A DNA stretch of 64,000 nucleotides. Source: Sphingomonadales bacterium (GTDB lineage: Bacteria; Pseudomonadota; Alphaproteobacteria; Sphingomonadales; Sphingomonadaceae). The stretch is from NCBI GenBank assembly GCA_006226685.1, contig SBGG01000059.1, positions 1-64,000 on the forward strand. Direction: 5' to 3'. The position numbers and the translations under genes are program-made. Below are positions 39,092 through 48,386 of this stretch, piece after piece. A model generated the notes under the pieces. It had not been told where the DNA came from. It saw only the letters and a list, made by a program, of their open reading frames with translations, and did not search any database. The first letter of the stretch is position 1, and every line of letters starts with the position of its first letter.

Positions 39092-40648
39092 TTATCCCTT
39101 GTAGGGGGAATGGGCTGATGGCCAGATGCCGTGATTGCCCGGAGACAATATCCCGGCCGGATCGAGAGCGTCCTTGAGCCGCGAATAGGTCCGCGCAAGC
39201 ACATGATTGTTGAAATCGAACTTCGATGCCGCCTGTTCGACCAGTGCGACATGGGCGCGATAGGGCGCGCAGCCCCATTCGGCCGTCCGGTCGTACATTT
39301 CGCGGACTGCGGTACGAACCGTTTCGACCTGCGTTGCATCCGATGCATCGAACAGGATCATGTTGGCGCTGATCATGCTGCGTGGGGTAAGCAACATGCC
39401 GAACGGCCCGACAAGTCCATATTTGTCGAGTATGCCACGCACCAGCGTTTCCGCGCGTTGCGCGGCCGCACCGGTGCAGGGCAGCACCGGCGAAAAGTCC
39501 ATATGGCCCAGCGTTTCGCCGAATGTCTGCTTCAGCCGTTCGATCAGCACCATATTGGGGATGCCGGAGGAGATGAGATCGCGCGGTTCCACATCTTCCG
39601 GCGCGACATCGCCGGAATAGGTGCGCAGTTCCAGCTCTGCGCCCGGGATCGTCGCGACCGCCTGTTCGAGGATCGCCCGCCGCGCGGCGACCATATTGCT
39701 GCGCCCGTAAAGGCCGATGCGTGCATTCCAGCGGCCGGGGCGCAGCACTTTCCGCAAATTGCTCATCGTGTAGTTGCCGGTGCCCGTCTCTTCATTTTCG
39801 CCCTTTTCAGGGGTTCCGACGATCATCGGAATGCCTTGCAACACGCCTTCCTGAAGGAGCGGGCGCAGCAGGTCATCGATCATCGGCACGATGTCGTTAT
39901 CGCCATGGCACAGGATCGTTCCGGTCGAGAAGATTTCGGGGCGCGGCATCAGCCAGACCGCCGCCTTTGTCACCACGCCGAAATTGGATTGTTTGAAAAG
40001 ATCGTCCAGCGCCGGCCCGAAACCGCGGCGATGGCAGGACCAGAGCGGGCTGTTGCTGATGCCGCCTTGCCCCGTGCGCAGCAGTTCGCCATTGGCCAGC
40101 ACCACCTCCAGGCCGCAGACGGCGGAAGCGTGGTCGCCCATCACATTATAGCCATAGCCATGTTCAAGCGAATTGCCGATCATGCTGCCCCAGCCCAGAT
40201 CGGGCACCGACATCATCAGCGGAATATCATCCTTGCGCAGCGCTTCGTAAAGCTGGTGGAAGGTGACGCCCGGTTCGAGCAGGGCAAATCCCTGCTTCGC
40301 GTCAATGTCGAGAATGCGGTTCATCCGCCGCAGGTTGAGGACCACGCCGCCGTTCACCACCGGGGCCGAGCCGCCATAACCGAAATTGCGCCCCATAGAG
40401 GATGTCCACAGGTGCACGCCCAATTCGGTCGCCATCTTCATGATCGCCTGAATCTGCTCGACATTTTCGGGCTGGAGCAGAAGCGAGGGCTGATGTCCGT
40501 GGGCGGCGGGGCCTTCGAACGGATCATGAAATTCCGCGAACAAAGAGCCTTCGAACTGGACGGCATCGCTGCCGAGCAGTCGGGTGAATTCGGTGCGGGC
40601 CCGGTCGAGAAGTTCCGTTGAGGGCGAGGTGGGGTCGATACTGGTCAC
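39092..40648 (-). CDS. FAD-binding oxidoreductase, vanillyl-alcohol oxidase/4-cresol dehydrogenase family
   Basis: This 518-aa flavoenzyme is of the VAO family, which oxidises para-substituted phenols. The PCMH FAD domain is seen in HLWTSSMGRNFGYGGSAPVVNGGVVLNLRRMNRIL and LGWGSMIGNSLEHGYGYN, and the C-terminal domain carries the family end DPAGILSPGNHGIWP. No cytochrome subunit gene is adjacent, which favours an oxidase or a separately encoded partner. No signal peptide is seen. Substrate candidates are 4-alkylphenols, vanillyl alcohol or eugenol types; sequence alone cannot decide. Confidence 0.88.
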   Translation of the reverse strand: MTSIDPTSPSTELLDRARTEFTRLLGSDAVQFEGSLFAEFHDPFEGPAAHGHQPSLLLQPENVEQIQAIMKMATELGVHLWTSSMGRNFGYGGSAPVVNGGVVLNLRRMNRILDIDAKQGFALLEPGVTFHQLYEALRKDDIPLMMSVPDLGWGSMIGNSLEHGYGYNVMGDHASAVCGLEVVLANGELLRTGQGGISNSPLWSCHRRGFGPALDDLFKQSNFGVVTKAAVWLMPRPEIFSTGTILCHGDNDIVPMIDDLLRPLLQEGVLQGIPMIVGTPEKGENEETGTGNYTMSNLRKVLRPGRWNARIGLYGRSNMVAARRAILEQAVATIPGAELELRTYSGDVAPEDVEPRDLISSGIPNMVLIERLKQTFGETLGHMDFSPVLPCTGAAAQRAETLVRGILDKYGLVGPFGMLLTPRSMISANMILFDASDATQVETVRTAVREMYDRTAEWGCAPYRAHVALVEQAASKFDFNNHVLARTYSRLKDALDPAGILSPGNHGIWPSAHSPYKG

Positions 40649-40781
40649 GGCTTGTGTCTATCCTCTTCCTTATGGTCGTTCCGTGGCTGGCACGCCTTCC
40701 GGAACGGAAGCCGGTTGTCGGTCAGGCGGTTCTGTCACCTGGTCGTTGGGAACGCAGTTTACTTTGAAATTCTTTTGAACA

Positions 40782-40833
40782 GAACGCTATTCTTTTATTT
40801 TGCGGAACGCTTACTGTCAATTGCGCAGAACGG
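40782..40833. repeat. Three GAACG repeats at 23-base period
   Basis: GAACGC at 40782, GAACGC at 40805 and GAACGG at 40828 are each preceded by a T/G-rich stretch (TTTTGAACA, TTTTGCG, TTGCGCA). They lie about 135-185 bp upstream of the flavoenzyme start and could be activator sites. The signal is modest. Confidence 0.35.
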
Positions 40834-41086
40834 CCGTATTCACCTTGGCAAATCTGCGTTTCTCATCTTCTCGTAAGCCACAGGCGTTCTCATTGTCCGC
40901 CGATTCACTGTAACAAAGCAGGGCTGGCCCCCTATAAGTGCCGTGCTCCGCCATCAGCCGCGTCGTCATCGGATAGACGAAATTGCTGCCCTGGGTGGGG
41001 CGCTATCTGAAGATGCCGTGTTTCGGTTCGCCGACGAGCGCGCCACCCCGGATCGACCGGTTTACGCGGTCAGTCTCCACACCGAG

Positions 41087-41119
41087 AAAACCCCGCCCGG
41101 CATGGTGCCGGGCGGGGTC
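41087..41119 (-). terminator. Terminator of the autotransporter gene
   Basis: On the minus strand ACCCCGCCCGGCA pairs with TGCCGGGCGGGGT and is followed by TTTTC, about 30 bases past the stop. Confidence 0.9.
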
Positions 41120-41151
41120 CCCTGATGATGGGCAGCAGGGTGGGGGAGGGG

Positions 41152-44100
41152 CTAAATACCCATCATCAGACTTGCGCGCAGGGTGAACGCGGCCCGGCCT
41201 TGTTGTTCTTCGGCACCGGCTTCTCCTGCGATCCTGAAACCGTTGCGACCGCCAATGGCGCGCAACTTGCCGGTCCATCCACTGGTGCGGTCATCGGGAA
41301 CCAGCGTGAAATCCTGCCCGCCGCTGAAATGGGCGGTAGTAACGCCGAGCGATCCACCCACAAGCTGACGTCGGCCGCCTTCGGCTTCGAGGCGGAACCA
41401 GCCGCTGTCGGGATCATGGCTGCCCCATTCGAGAGCGGTCGCGACCGATGCCGATACCGCCAGTTCGTCGCTGGTGCGGCTGGCGACGGTCAGGTTGAAA
41501 GCGTCGCCGCCGCCTTTCTCGCCATAGCCGTCCTCGCGCAGCCGGAAATAATCGAAGCCGACCGACGGGCGCACCCGCAATAATCCCCAGCTGGTTTCGT
41601 AGGAAGCACCGGCCGCCGCCGAAGTCAGGGTTCCGTTCCATTTGCCCTCGGCCGTTCGTTTCACCACTTCATTGCCGATGGCGCCGGAAAAAATGCGCTT
41701 GCCCTTGAAGTTGACGGTTGCCAGCGATCCGCGTGCATAGGCATTGAAGGGGCCCCAGCTGCCGCGCCAGTAGAGTGCGGCTTCATATTGGTCCGAATCC
41801 ACCTGATTATCGGTTCCGCCATCGGAGTTGCCGCCATGCAGATAGGCGATGGACAGGCCGAAATGGCCGATACCGGTCTTATATTCGCCGCCGGTGCCGA
41901 TGCCCCACCCGGTGATATCATAGGATGCCGTGTCGCCGATGCTCTTTGCCCGTCCGAAGCCCACCTGCTGAATCCAATATCCCCATTTGCCCTGATCGGC
42001 GAAGGGCGCATTGGGGTCGGCAATCATGCCGGTCATCGCGCGGGAACCGAGGCTGGTGGCTTCGAATGCTCCGCCTGCATGGTCGGGTAGCATCTCGCGC
42101 ACCTGCCTGCGGAAGCTGTCGCCGTCGATCGTGCTCAGATAGGCGGCCGCGACTTTTTCATCCTTTGCCAGAGCGGCATAAATGGCGTCATAGGCCGATG
42201 CCTGAGACCGGTTGAGCCCCAGTTCGGTAGCATTTTTGCGGGTGATGTCGATCGCGAGCCGGGTGGGAGACATGGTCGCCACCGCACCCTTGAACATATA
42301 GGGCAGCAAGGCGCCGTCGGTGACGAGCTTCGCTGCCCCGGTAATGGAATCGGCTTCCAGAAAACTGTATCTTCCCTCTGCGCCGGTAATGCCGTTGAGC
42401 CTGATCGCCACTTTGGCGCCTTCCGCAAAGGTCGCGGCGCCGCTGACGTTCAGGACCGTGCTATCCTTGTGCGCGGTGTCCAGCGTGACGCCCAGAACGC
42501 CCTGTTCCGCGACATTGAGCGTGCGCAGCGATGCCGTGCCGTTGAGGTTCAGGCGTCCGCCATTGATTGTCAGCGCAACCCCGCCGCCATTGGCAATGGC
42601 TCCCGTGAAAACGGCGTTCCCGGAAAGCGTCAGGCTGTCGGCGCCACCGCCGAAATCGGCGTTGCCCGTAAAGCTGCTGGTTCCGCTCAATTCCATGCTG
42701 TCATCGCCCGAGCCGAACGCGGCATTACCGGTATAGGTGGCATCCCCTGACAGTTTCAGTGCATTGTTGCCTGCCCCGAATGTGGCGTTGCCGGTGACGG
42801 TGCCGTCGGCGATATCGAAAAGGTCGTTGCCGGATCCGAACTTTATCGCGCCGCTGATCGAGGGGGCAGCCGCGCCGCTGGTCACCGCCGTCTGCCTGAT
42901 GGTCGCGCCACTGCTGTTGGCGGAGAGATTTATCGCCGTTTCGCCCGATATGGCGCCGGCATTTTCGATCGTCGTCAGCGTGCCGGACAGGTCCGTGATC
43001 GCGCTCGAACTGCTGCCGGTGCCGTTGCCCGCAGCCTTGATCGCTCCGCTGTTGCGGATGGCGGTGGTGGTCGCTCCAGCCGCGATCAGAATGGCGGTCG
43101 CGTTCTTACCGGACGCTTCGACAATGCCGCCGACCCGGACTTCCGGCACGGTGCTTCCGCTACCGATCCGGATTGCCGTGGCGGTAGCGCCGTTCGACAC
43201 CGCCGACACCCTGCCGTTGACCGTGAGGCCGCCGGCAATGTCCACCTGACCGCCCATGCCACCGATCTGCAGGCCATTGCCGTCGACGCCGGCATAGACG
43301 CCGCTGCCCGTGACGATGCCGTCGATAATCAGGCCATGGCCAAATGCGGTTCCGGCGACCGCACCGATCGCGATGTCATGGTCCGCCGCACCGATCCGTA
43401 CCGCCGCTGCGGATCCCAGCGATGTGATCGCGGCCGATCCTTCCTTGCTGTCTTCGATCCCGTCCTTGTCTTCATCATTATCGGTCGTGCTGCTGTCCTT
43501 GGGCGGTATGGCGAAGATAATGCCACCGCCGACATTGCCCGCGATGTTGATGGCCGGGCCGCCCTGCAACAGATCGTCGGCATCGAGCTTGCTGGTGTCC
43601 GACGGCGGGGTCGTATAGCGATATCCTGTCGCACCGATGCTTCCCTGAAACTCCAGTGCGCCGCTTACATTGCCGTTGATGGCGACGGCGCTGGCGTCCT
43701 TGCCTGCCGCCGTAACGGTACCTGCGATCCGTGCGCTGCCATTGATGTCGCCCGTCGCGATACCGATGGAGCGGTCGCCGGTAATGGCGACCTTTCCGTC
43801 GCTGACCAGTCGGCCCGTCAGGGGGCCACCCAGTCTGATGCCATAGGAATCATTCCCTTCGACCGTGATTTCGCCATTATTGGCGACAGCGCCAGTATAG
43901 CTTCCGAGGGTCCGGATGCCCGCCCGGCCGGTTCCGGTGGCAAAGGGGCCGTCCAGGTCGCCATCCTTGTCGGTATCGACCGGACTATAGGTTTCATCGA
44001 TGATGATTTTGCCCGCGCTCGCGTTGGTGACGCCCCCACTGGCACCACTGGCGGCTTCAATTCCCGCGGCGCCATCCACATTGGTTTTCTGGATGGTCGT

Positions 44101-44184
44101 GCTGTTGCTTTGCGCCTGGGCATTACCCGCCGCGATCATCGCGGCCATTGCCGCCAGACAGGTCGAACTCTTCCAATTCGGCAT
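41152..44184 (-). CDS. Autotransporter with C-terminal beta-barrel
   Basis: This 1010-aa type-V secreted protein has a signal peptide (MPNWKSSTCLAAMAAMIAAGNAQAQ), a long beta-helix-type passenger and a C-terminal autotransporter barrel (about the last 290 residues, from GKWGYWIQQVGFGRAKS). The passenger contains two Asp-rich loops (DTDKDGDLDG and DNDEDKDGIEDS) that look like calcium sites, and four 21-residue repeats near its end. The ATG at 44184 has AAGGA six bases upstream; the ORF in the track starts earlier. It lies 123 bp after a FecA-like receptor on the same strand, so it may be regulated with it. Confidence 0.92.
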   Translation of the reverse strand: MPNWKSSTCLAAMAAMIAAGNAQAQSNSTTIQKTNVDGAAGIEAASGASGGVTNASAGKIIIDETYSPVDTDKDGDLDGPFATGTGRAGIRTLGSYTGAVANNGEITVEGNDSYGIRLGGPLTGRLVSDGKVAITGDRSIGIATGDINGSARIAGTVTAAGKDASAVAINGNVSGALEFQGSIGATGYRYTTPPSDTSKLDADDLLQGGPAINIAGNVGGGIIFAIPPKDSSTTDNDEDKDGIEDSKEGSAAITSLGSAAAVRIGAADHDIAIGAVAGTAFGHGLIIDGIVTGSGVYAGVDGNGLQIGGMGGQVDIAGGLTVNGRVSAVSNGATATAIRIGSGSTVPEVRVGGIVEASGKNATAILIAAGATTTAIRNSGAIKAAGNGTGSSSSAITDLSGTLTTIENAGAISGETAINLSANSSGATIRQTAVTSGAAAPSISGAIKFGSGNDLFDIADGTVTGNATFGAGNNALKLSGDATYTGNAAFGSGDDSMELSGTSSFTGNADFGGGADSLTLSGNAVFTGAIANGGGVALTINGGRLNLNGTASLRTLNVAEQGVLGVTLDTAHKDSTVLNVSGAATFAEGAKVAIRLNGITGAEGRYSFLEADSITGAAKLVTDGALLPYMFKGAVATMSPTRLAIDITRKNATELGLNRSQASAYDAIYAALAKDEKVAAAYLSTIDGDSFRRQVREMLPDHAGGAFEATSLGSRAMTGMIADPNAPFADQGKWGYWIQQVGFGRAKSIGDTASYDITGWGIGTGGEYKTGIGHFGLSIAYLHGGNSDGGTDNQVDSDQYEAALYWRGSWGPFNAYARGSLATVNFKGKRIFSGAIGNEVVKRTAEGKWNGTLTSAAAGASYETSWGLLRVRPSVGFDYFRLREDGYGEKGGGDAFNLTVASRTSDELAVSASVATALEWGSHDPDSGWFRLEAEGGRRQLVGGSLGVTTAHFSGGQDFTLVPDDRTSGWTGKLRAIGGRNGFRIAGEAGAEEQQGRAAFTLRASLMMGI
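42580..42828 (-). repeat. Four 63-bp (21-residue) repeats in the autotransporter passenger
   Basis: The protein repeats the pattern [ND]-x2-L-x-LSG-x-A-x-FTGNA-x-FG-x-G four times with variation. It fits rungs of a beta-helix just before the barrel linker. DNA similarity between copies is moderate, so they are old or diversified. Confidence 0.7.
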
Positions 44185-44307
44185 TCCATATCCTTCCCTG
44201 CGAACGGAGGGCGGGTCGTGCGACACCCATTCCCTTCCTTCGTCAGTCAGGACGGTGTCCTCATCCCCCAACCTTGGCTGGGATGGAAATTTTTTGCCGG
44301 AGGGGTA

Positions 44308-46674
44308 TCAGAAGGCGGTATCGATACCGACGCGGATGGTGCGCGGGCGCAACGGCGTGACCTGATGGCCGAATGTTGCGCCCAGGGGGGTGCCCAGCGC
44401 GAAGCGGTTGCCCACCTCGTCATCGAGATTGGTGAGGCTCAGCGTGATACCGAAAGCGGGGGTGCCGATCCGTGCGGTGAATCCGCTGTCCAGATAATCG
44501 CCCTGTTGTTCGCCCAGCACCGGCCCGATCCCCAACCGGGATTTGCCGACATAGCGGAGCCAGCCGTTCAGATGCAGTTCCGCCTTATCGTTCAGTACCG
44601 GGGCGTGATAATCGAAACCCGTGCGCCAGCTTATGTTCGCGACATTGGGAACCTGCGCGACATCCTGAAATGCAAAAGCTCGCAACAGCGCCTCAGACGG
44701 TTGCGTCACCTTGCTGTCGTTCATCGCCGCGGATGCTTCGATCGACAGGCGCTCCGATGCTTGCCATCGTCCTGTGCCGCTGACCGACCATATTCGCCCG
44801 TCGCCGATATTTTCAGTGCTCGGAAGGCCGGCGCTGTCGATGAAATCGGCCTGAATATCCTGCCACTGGCTATGAGCGATGGAGAGCGACAGGGCCACCC
44901 CGCCACCATTTGAGGGAAGGTGCCTGATCCCCGCTTCCAGCGTTCGTACCCGGTCGTTGCGGAAGCGGCGGACGAACGGCCCCTCAATCGCAAGGCCGCC
45001 GGGCCGGAACCCCTGTTGATAGCGGGCATAGAGCGTTGTGCCCGAAAGCGGTTCGGCCGATACCGCAAACGACGGCAGCAGCCGTTCCTCGGTACGCTTT
45101 GCCGTGATCGTCCGTCCGGCCATTATGAAGGCGGGCGAGACATCTTCTCCTCCACCGTTCAATATGGTGCGGGAATAGCGCAACCCGCTGGTCAGGGCCA
45201 GCGCGGGTATCGGTTCCACGGTGGTCTCGCCATAAACTGTCGCTTCGCTGACCTTATTGGTAACGCCCGTGACTGGAAGCGGCATGTCGGGGGCGCCGAA
45301 CGCCCGACCCAATGTCGTGGTATTGTGGACATAGCTCGCGCCCGCGACCCAGCTCAGGCCGTTCTCTGCCGCATATGACAGCCGGTTCTCGGTGGTGAAG
45401 AAACGCGTGTCGTTGTTCTGGCGGAAGATTTGTGGCGGGCCATCGGGTATCGTGGCGTCATAGCGTTCGTCCAGCTTTTGCCGGACATAAGCGGTCGACG
45501 AATGCAGTTCTATGGTGTTCCATCGTTTTTCGACGAGCAGGCTTGCCATGCGATAGCGTGCGTCGAACCCGCCGCCGATGGTGCCCGAACGGGTCAGCGG
45601 CGGCAGGGCAGGGTCCGCATATTGGTTGTCGGCGCCATGATTATTCTGAAGGATGCCGCCGATATCGATGGTCCACCCATTTCCGCCATCGACCCTTATT
45701 GTGGCACGGCCGCCTTCGACATGCGTGCGGTTGATGTCGTTCCGGTCGCGACCGATATCGTCAATATATCCACCCTCGGTAACGGCATATGCGGTGAGCC
45801 TGAGGCCAATGCGTTCCCGCATAAGCGGCAGGTTGATGGTTCCGCCGATGTCGGCGCCGGGGGTGCCATGCTGCGTCGCCGACAGACCGCCTGAAAGCTC
45901 GGCCCCGGTCCGCTCCAGATCGGGAGTTTTGGGGACGATCCGGATGATGCCACCCAGCGAGCCCGCGCCGTAAAGCGTACCCTGCGGCCCTTCCAATATC
46001 TCCACCGAACCGATGTCGTACAGCCGCAGGTCGGGATCGGGGGCGTTGTAGCTGAGCCGCAGATCGCCGAAATATTGCCCGACGGTCGATTGGGTCGGGC
46101 CGGTGAAGCTGGAATCGGCAATCCCGCGAATGAATAATTTATTGCGCCCGGAACCCAGATGGGTGGATGACAGGCTGGCGATCCGCGCGATGAGACCGTC
46201 GGTTCCCTGCGCGCCGCCAAAGGTGAGGTCGGTGCCGTCGATCAGGTTCACCGTCCCGGGAAAACGGGTGAGCATCGTGTCTCTTTTGCTGGCCGTCACG
46301 ATGATCGGCGCCGGAGCGGGTGGGGGGCTGGCCACTGCCGGCGATGCGGGGCGGGGCGGCGCTGCTGCTCGACGCGGGGAGGATTGCATCTGCCGGATGC
46401 TCCACCCGTTCGAACCTAACCGCACCGCTTTCGCGCCGCTGCCTTTCAGAAGCCGGTCAAGTGCTTCCCGCGCGCTCATCTGGCCGCGAAGAGAGCCGAC
46501 CGGCCGGTTCCAGAGAGTGTCGCTTTCGATGCGTACGCTCAGGCTCGTCTGTGCCGCCAGCGCCGCCACCGCATCGCCCAGCGTTCCGGCCGGAAGGTCG
46601 AGCGGTTGCCGATCCCGCGCCACTGCGGGCGTTGCAACCATGGCCGCACATAACAAGATCGGGAAGGTACGCAT
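44308..46674 (-). CDS. TonB-dependent receptor with STN signalling domain (FecA-like)
   Basis: This 788-aa outer-membrane receptor has a signal peptide, a secretin/TonB short N-terminal (STN) domain at about residues 24-92 (LPAGTLGDAVAALAAQTSLS ... GWSIRQ), an Ala/Pro linker, a TonB-box-like stretch (IIVTASKRD), a plug domain and a 22-strand barrel ending in a terminal Phe. The STN domain is what contacts FecR in surface-signalling systems. Its ATG overlaps the fecR-like stop as TGATG. The imported ligand is unknown: no siderophore or transport genes are adjacent. Confidence 0.92.
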   Translation of the reverse strand: MRTFPILLCAAMVATPAVARDRQPLDLPAGTLGDAVAALAAQTSLSVRIESDTLWNRPVGSLRGQMSAREALDRLLKGSGAKAVRLGSNGWSIRQMQSSPRRAAAPPRPASPAVASPPPAPAPIIVTASKRDTMLTRFPGTVNLIDGTDLTFGGAQGTDGLIARIASLSSTHLGSGRNKLFIRGIADSSFTGPTQSTVGQYFGDLRLSYNAPDPDLRLYDIGSVEILEGPQGTLYGAGSLGGIIRIVPKTPDLERTGAELSGGLSATQHGTPGADIGGTINLPLMRERIGLRLTAYAVTEGGYIDDIGRDRNDINRTHVEGGRATIRVDGGNGWTIDIGGILQNNHGADNQYADPALPPLTRSGTIGGGFDARYRMASLLVEKRWNTIELHSSTAYVRQKLDERYDATIPDGPPQIFRQNNDTRFFTTENRLSYAAENGLSWVAGASYVHNTTTLGRAFGAPDMPLPVTGVTNKVSEATVYGETTVEPIPALALTSGLRYSRTILNGGGEDVSPAFIMAGRTITAKRTEERLLPSFAVSAEPLSGTTLYARYQQGFRPGGLAIEGPFVRRFRNDRVRTLEAGIRHLPSNGGGVALSLSIAHSQWQDIQADFIDSAGLPSTENIGDGRIWSVSGTGRWQASERLSIEASAAMNDSKVTQPSEALLRAFAFQDVAQVPNVANISWRTGFDYHAPVLNDKAELHLNGWLRYVGKSRLGIGPVLGEQQGDYLDSGFTARIGTPAFGITLSLTNLDDEVGNRFALGTPLGATFGHQVTPLRPRTIRVGIDTAF

Positions 46675-47603
46675 CAGCGAGGGGTCAGTATCCAGCCCAT
46701 TGCGTCCTGCCGCATATTGACATTCAATATGGGAGCGAGCGTTTCGATCTTTTCCTTCGGCGGCAAGCTGAGCACGCCTCTGAAGCCTTGTCCCGCTATG
46801 GCGGGCGTGACGGCGATATTTATGCCATAATAGCGGCTGAGATCCGCGGCCACCCGTTCGAGCGATTGCCCGTCATAAACCAGCCGTCCCTGCCGCCATC
46901 CCGCGACCGTGCTACCCGGAATGTCGTCGAGCATATAGGTGCCCGTTTTGTCGTCGGCATGGAGCCTGTGTCCGGCGTCGATCCGAACGGCCTCCCGTCC
47001 GGGGTTGTAGAGGACGGCGCCCTCGCTGACTGCTATATCGATCTGCCCGTTGTCGCGCAGCACGTTGAATGCCGTACCGATATCGACCAGCCTTGTTTCC
47101 CCGGCCTGAACTTCGAAGGGATGGTCGGGGTCATGGCTGATGGTGAACATCGCCTCGCCGCGTTCCAGCGAAGCGGTGCGCGGATTGGCGTGATCCAGCA
47201 TGACCCTTGTTCCGCCGTTCAGGGCAATATTGCTGCCGTCGGCCAGCGTCACTGTCCGTCGCACGCCCGGCGCGGTTTCGACCGCCCAGGGATCGCTACG
47301 CGGCACGTAAAGATACAGGGAAACCGCCGCGACGATCGAAGCGGCGAGCGCGCCGCCGATCCATGCCCGCCGGTTCAGGCGGGCAGGTTCCGGCATGGCT
47401 GTCATTTCCTGCACGGTAGGGAGGGACGTCAACAGGTCATCCAGCCCCTTATCGGCCGCCGCCATGGCATGATAGGCGTCGGCATGGGCCGGGTCGGCCT
47501 CCAGCCACAGGACGAAGGCACCCCAGTCGTCAAAGCCGGGGTCGCGCTGACGAATGATCCAATCAAGTGCGGTTTGTTCTGTCATGGCCGGTTCCTGTGC
47601 CAT
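46674..47603 (-). CDS. FecR-family anti-sigma/sensor protein
   Basis: This 309-aa membrane protein relays the receptor signal to the sigma factor. It has an N-terminal cytoplasmic DUF4880 domain (FDDWGAFVLWLEADPAHADAY), one membrane helix (about 107-127, AASIVAAVSLYLYV), the FecR periplasmic domain (RRTVTLADGSNIALNGGTRVML) and a C-terminal STN-binding DUF4974-like domain. Two starts, MAQEP and MTEQT six codons later, both have a plausible Shine-Dalgarno. It is placed between the sigma factor and the receptor, the classical order. Confidence 0.93.
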   Translation of the reverse strand: MAQEPAMTEQTALDWIIRQRDPGFDDWGAFVLWLEADPAHADAYHAMAAADKGLDDLLTSLPTVQEMTAMPEPARLNRRAWIGGALAASIVAAVSLYLYVPRSDPWAVETAPGVRRTVTLADGSNIALNGGTRVMLDHANPRTASLERGEAMFTISHDPDHPFEVQAGETRLVDIGTAFNVLRDNGQIDIAVSEGAVLYNPGREAVRIDAGHRLHADDKTGTYMLDDIPGSTVAGWRQGRLVYDGQSLERVAADLSRYYGINIAVTPAIAGQGFRGVLSLPPKEKIETLAPILNVNMRQDAMGWILTPR

Positions 47604-47655
47604 TCATTCCCCCTCAGCCATGACGGAGACGCGGTTCGCCAGCCTCGAAATTTGT

Positions 47656-48168
47656 TCAGACCTCATCGAAACGTCTCCTGAGGTCGATCATGGTGCGATA
47701 GGCAAGGCGCAGGTCGCTCTCGACCGTACTCAGGCTGATGCCCAGTTCCGCCGCAATATCCTTTTGCGCGATGCCGTCGATCCGGTGACGGCGAAATATT
47801 CGTGACGCCCGTTGCCCGAGGCTGTCCAGTGCCTGCTGAACCTGTTCCAGCTGCTGTTGTGCGATAATCTGTCGCTCACTCAATGGCGCATCGGATTGCC
47901 CGGCTTCGCCCGAAACGCTTTCCGACCAGGCGCGATCGCGTTTTACGGCCTGTGTCGTTGCCCGATGTCTGTCGATAACGAGATTATTCGCGGTACGATA
48001 CAGATAGGATAGCGGGTTGCCTACTGGGCCGGGAGGCGCGGCTTCTATTTTCAACCACAGTTCCTGCAACAGGTCTTCTGCCGCATCGCCGGCACCATGT
48101 GCCGCCAGAAAACGCAGTAGGCGTTCCCGGTTGGCGATGAAAATGGCGTTGAGTCCGGACTTCGTCAT
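47656..48168 (-). CDS. FecI-type ECF sigma factor
   Basis: This 170-aa extracytoplasmic-function sigma factor has region 2 (AEDLLQELWLKIEA ... PLSYLYRTANNLVIDRHR) and region 4 (DSLGQRASRIFRRHRIDGIAQKDIAAELGISLSTVESDL), both typical of the FecI branch. The ORF in the track starts at 48336; the ATG at 48168 removes an unlikely 56-residue leader. It should drive the receptor and perhaps the autotransporter. Confidence 0.93.
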   Translation of the reverse strand: MTKSGLNAIFIANRERLLRFLAAHGAGDAAEDLLQELWLKIEAAPPGPVGNPLSYLYRTANNLVIDRHRATTQAVKRDRAWSESVSGEAGQSDAPLSERQIIAQQQLEQVQQALDSLGQRASRIFRRHRIDGIAQKDIAAELGISLSTVESDLRLAYRTMIDLRRRFDEV

Positions 48169-48386
48169 TCGTTGTTGTCGGCCGCCGCGAACTAGTAGGC
48201 GAGTCGGATTACATCTGTTGCGGGTTTCAGGCCAGTGCTCATCAGTTTTCGATGTATCGCCAAGATAGATTGGCGGATTGTTCCATGGAGATGGCGGGGA
48301 GCGATAATGGCAATTTACGCCTCTTACCGCCGACACCTGATTTGAGGACCTTGCCGCCCCATGGGCATCGGGATGTGAAGGTCAGG

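Larger units (their letters stand above)
40649..41151. other. Intergenic region upstream of the VAO-type gene
   Basis: No gene is seen in this 500-bp gap. Part of it (about 40755-40870) is markedly AT-rich and contains GAACG three times at 23-base spacing. The right end holds the autotransporter terminator. The flavoenzyme promoter probably lies in the AT-rich part. Confidence 0.6.

Noticed and set aside
43336-44913. 525-aa plus-strand ORF
   Set aside because: It is antisense to the autotransporter and TonB receptor genes and shows no domain.
48169-48386. Fur box before the FecI-type sigma gene
   Set aside because: GATAATGG with nearby AAATTGCC has a partial resemblance only; the match is too weak to claim.
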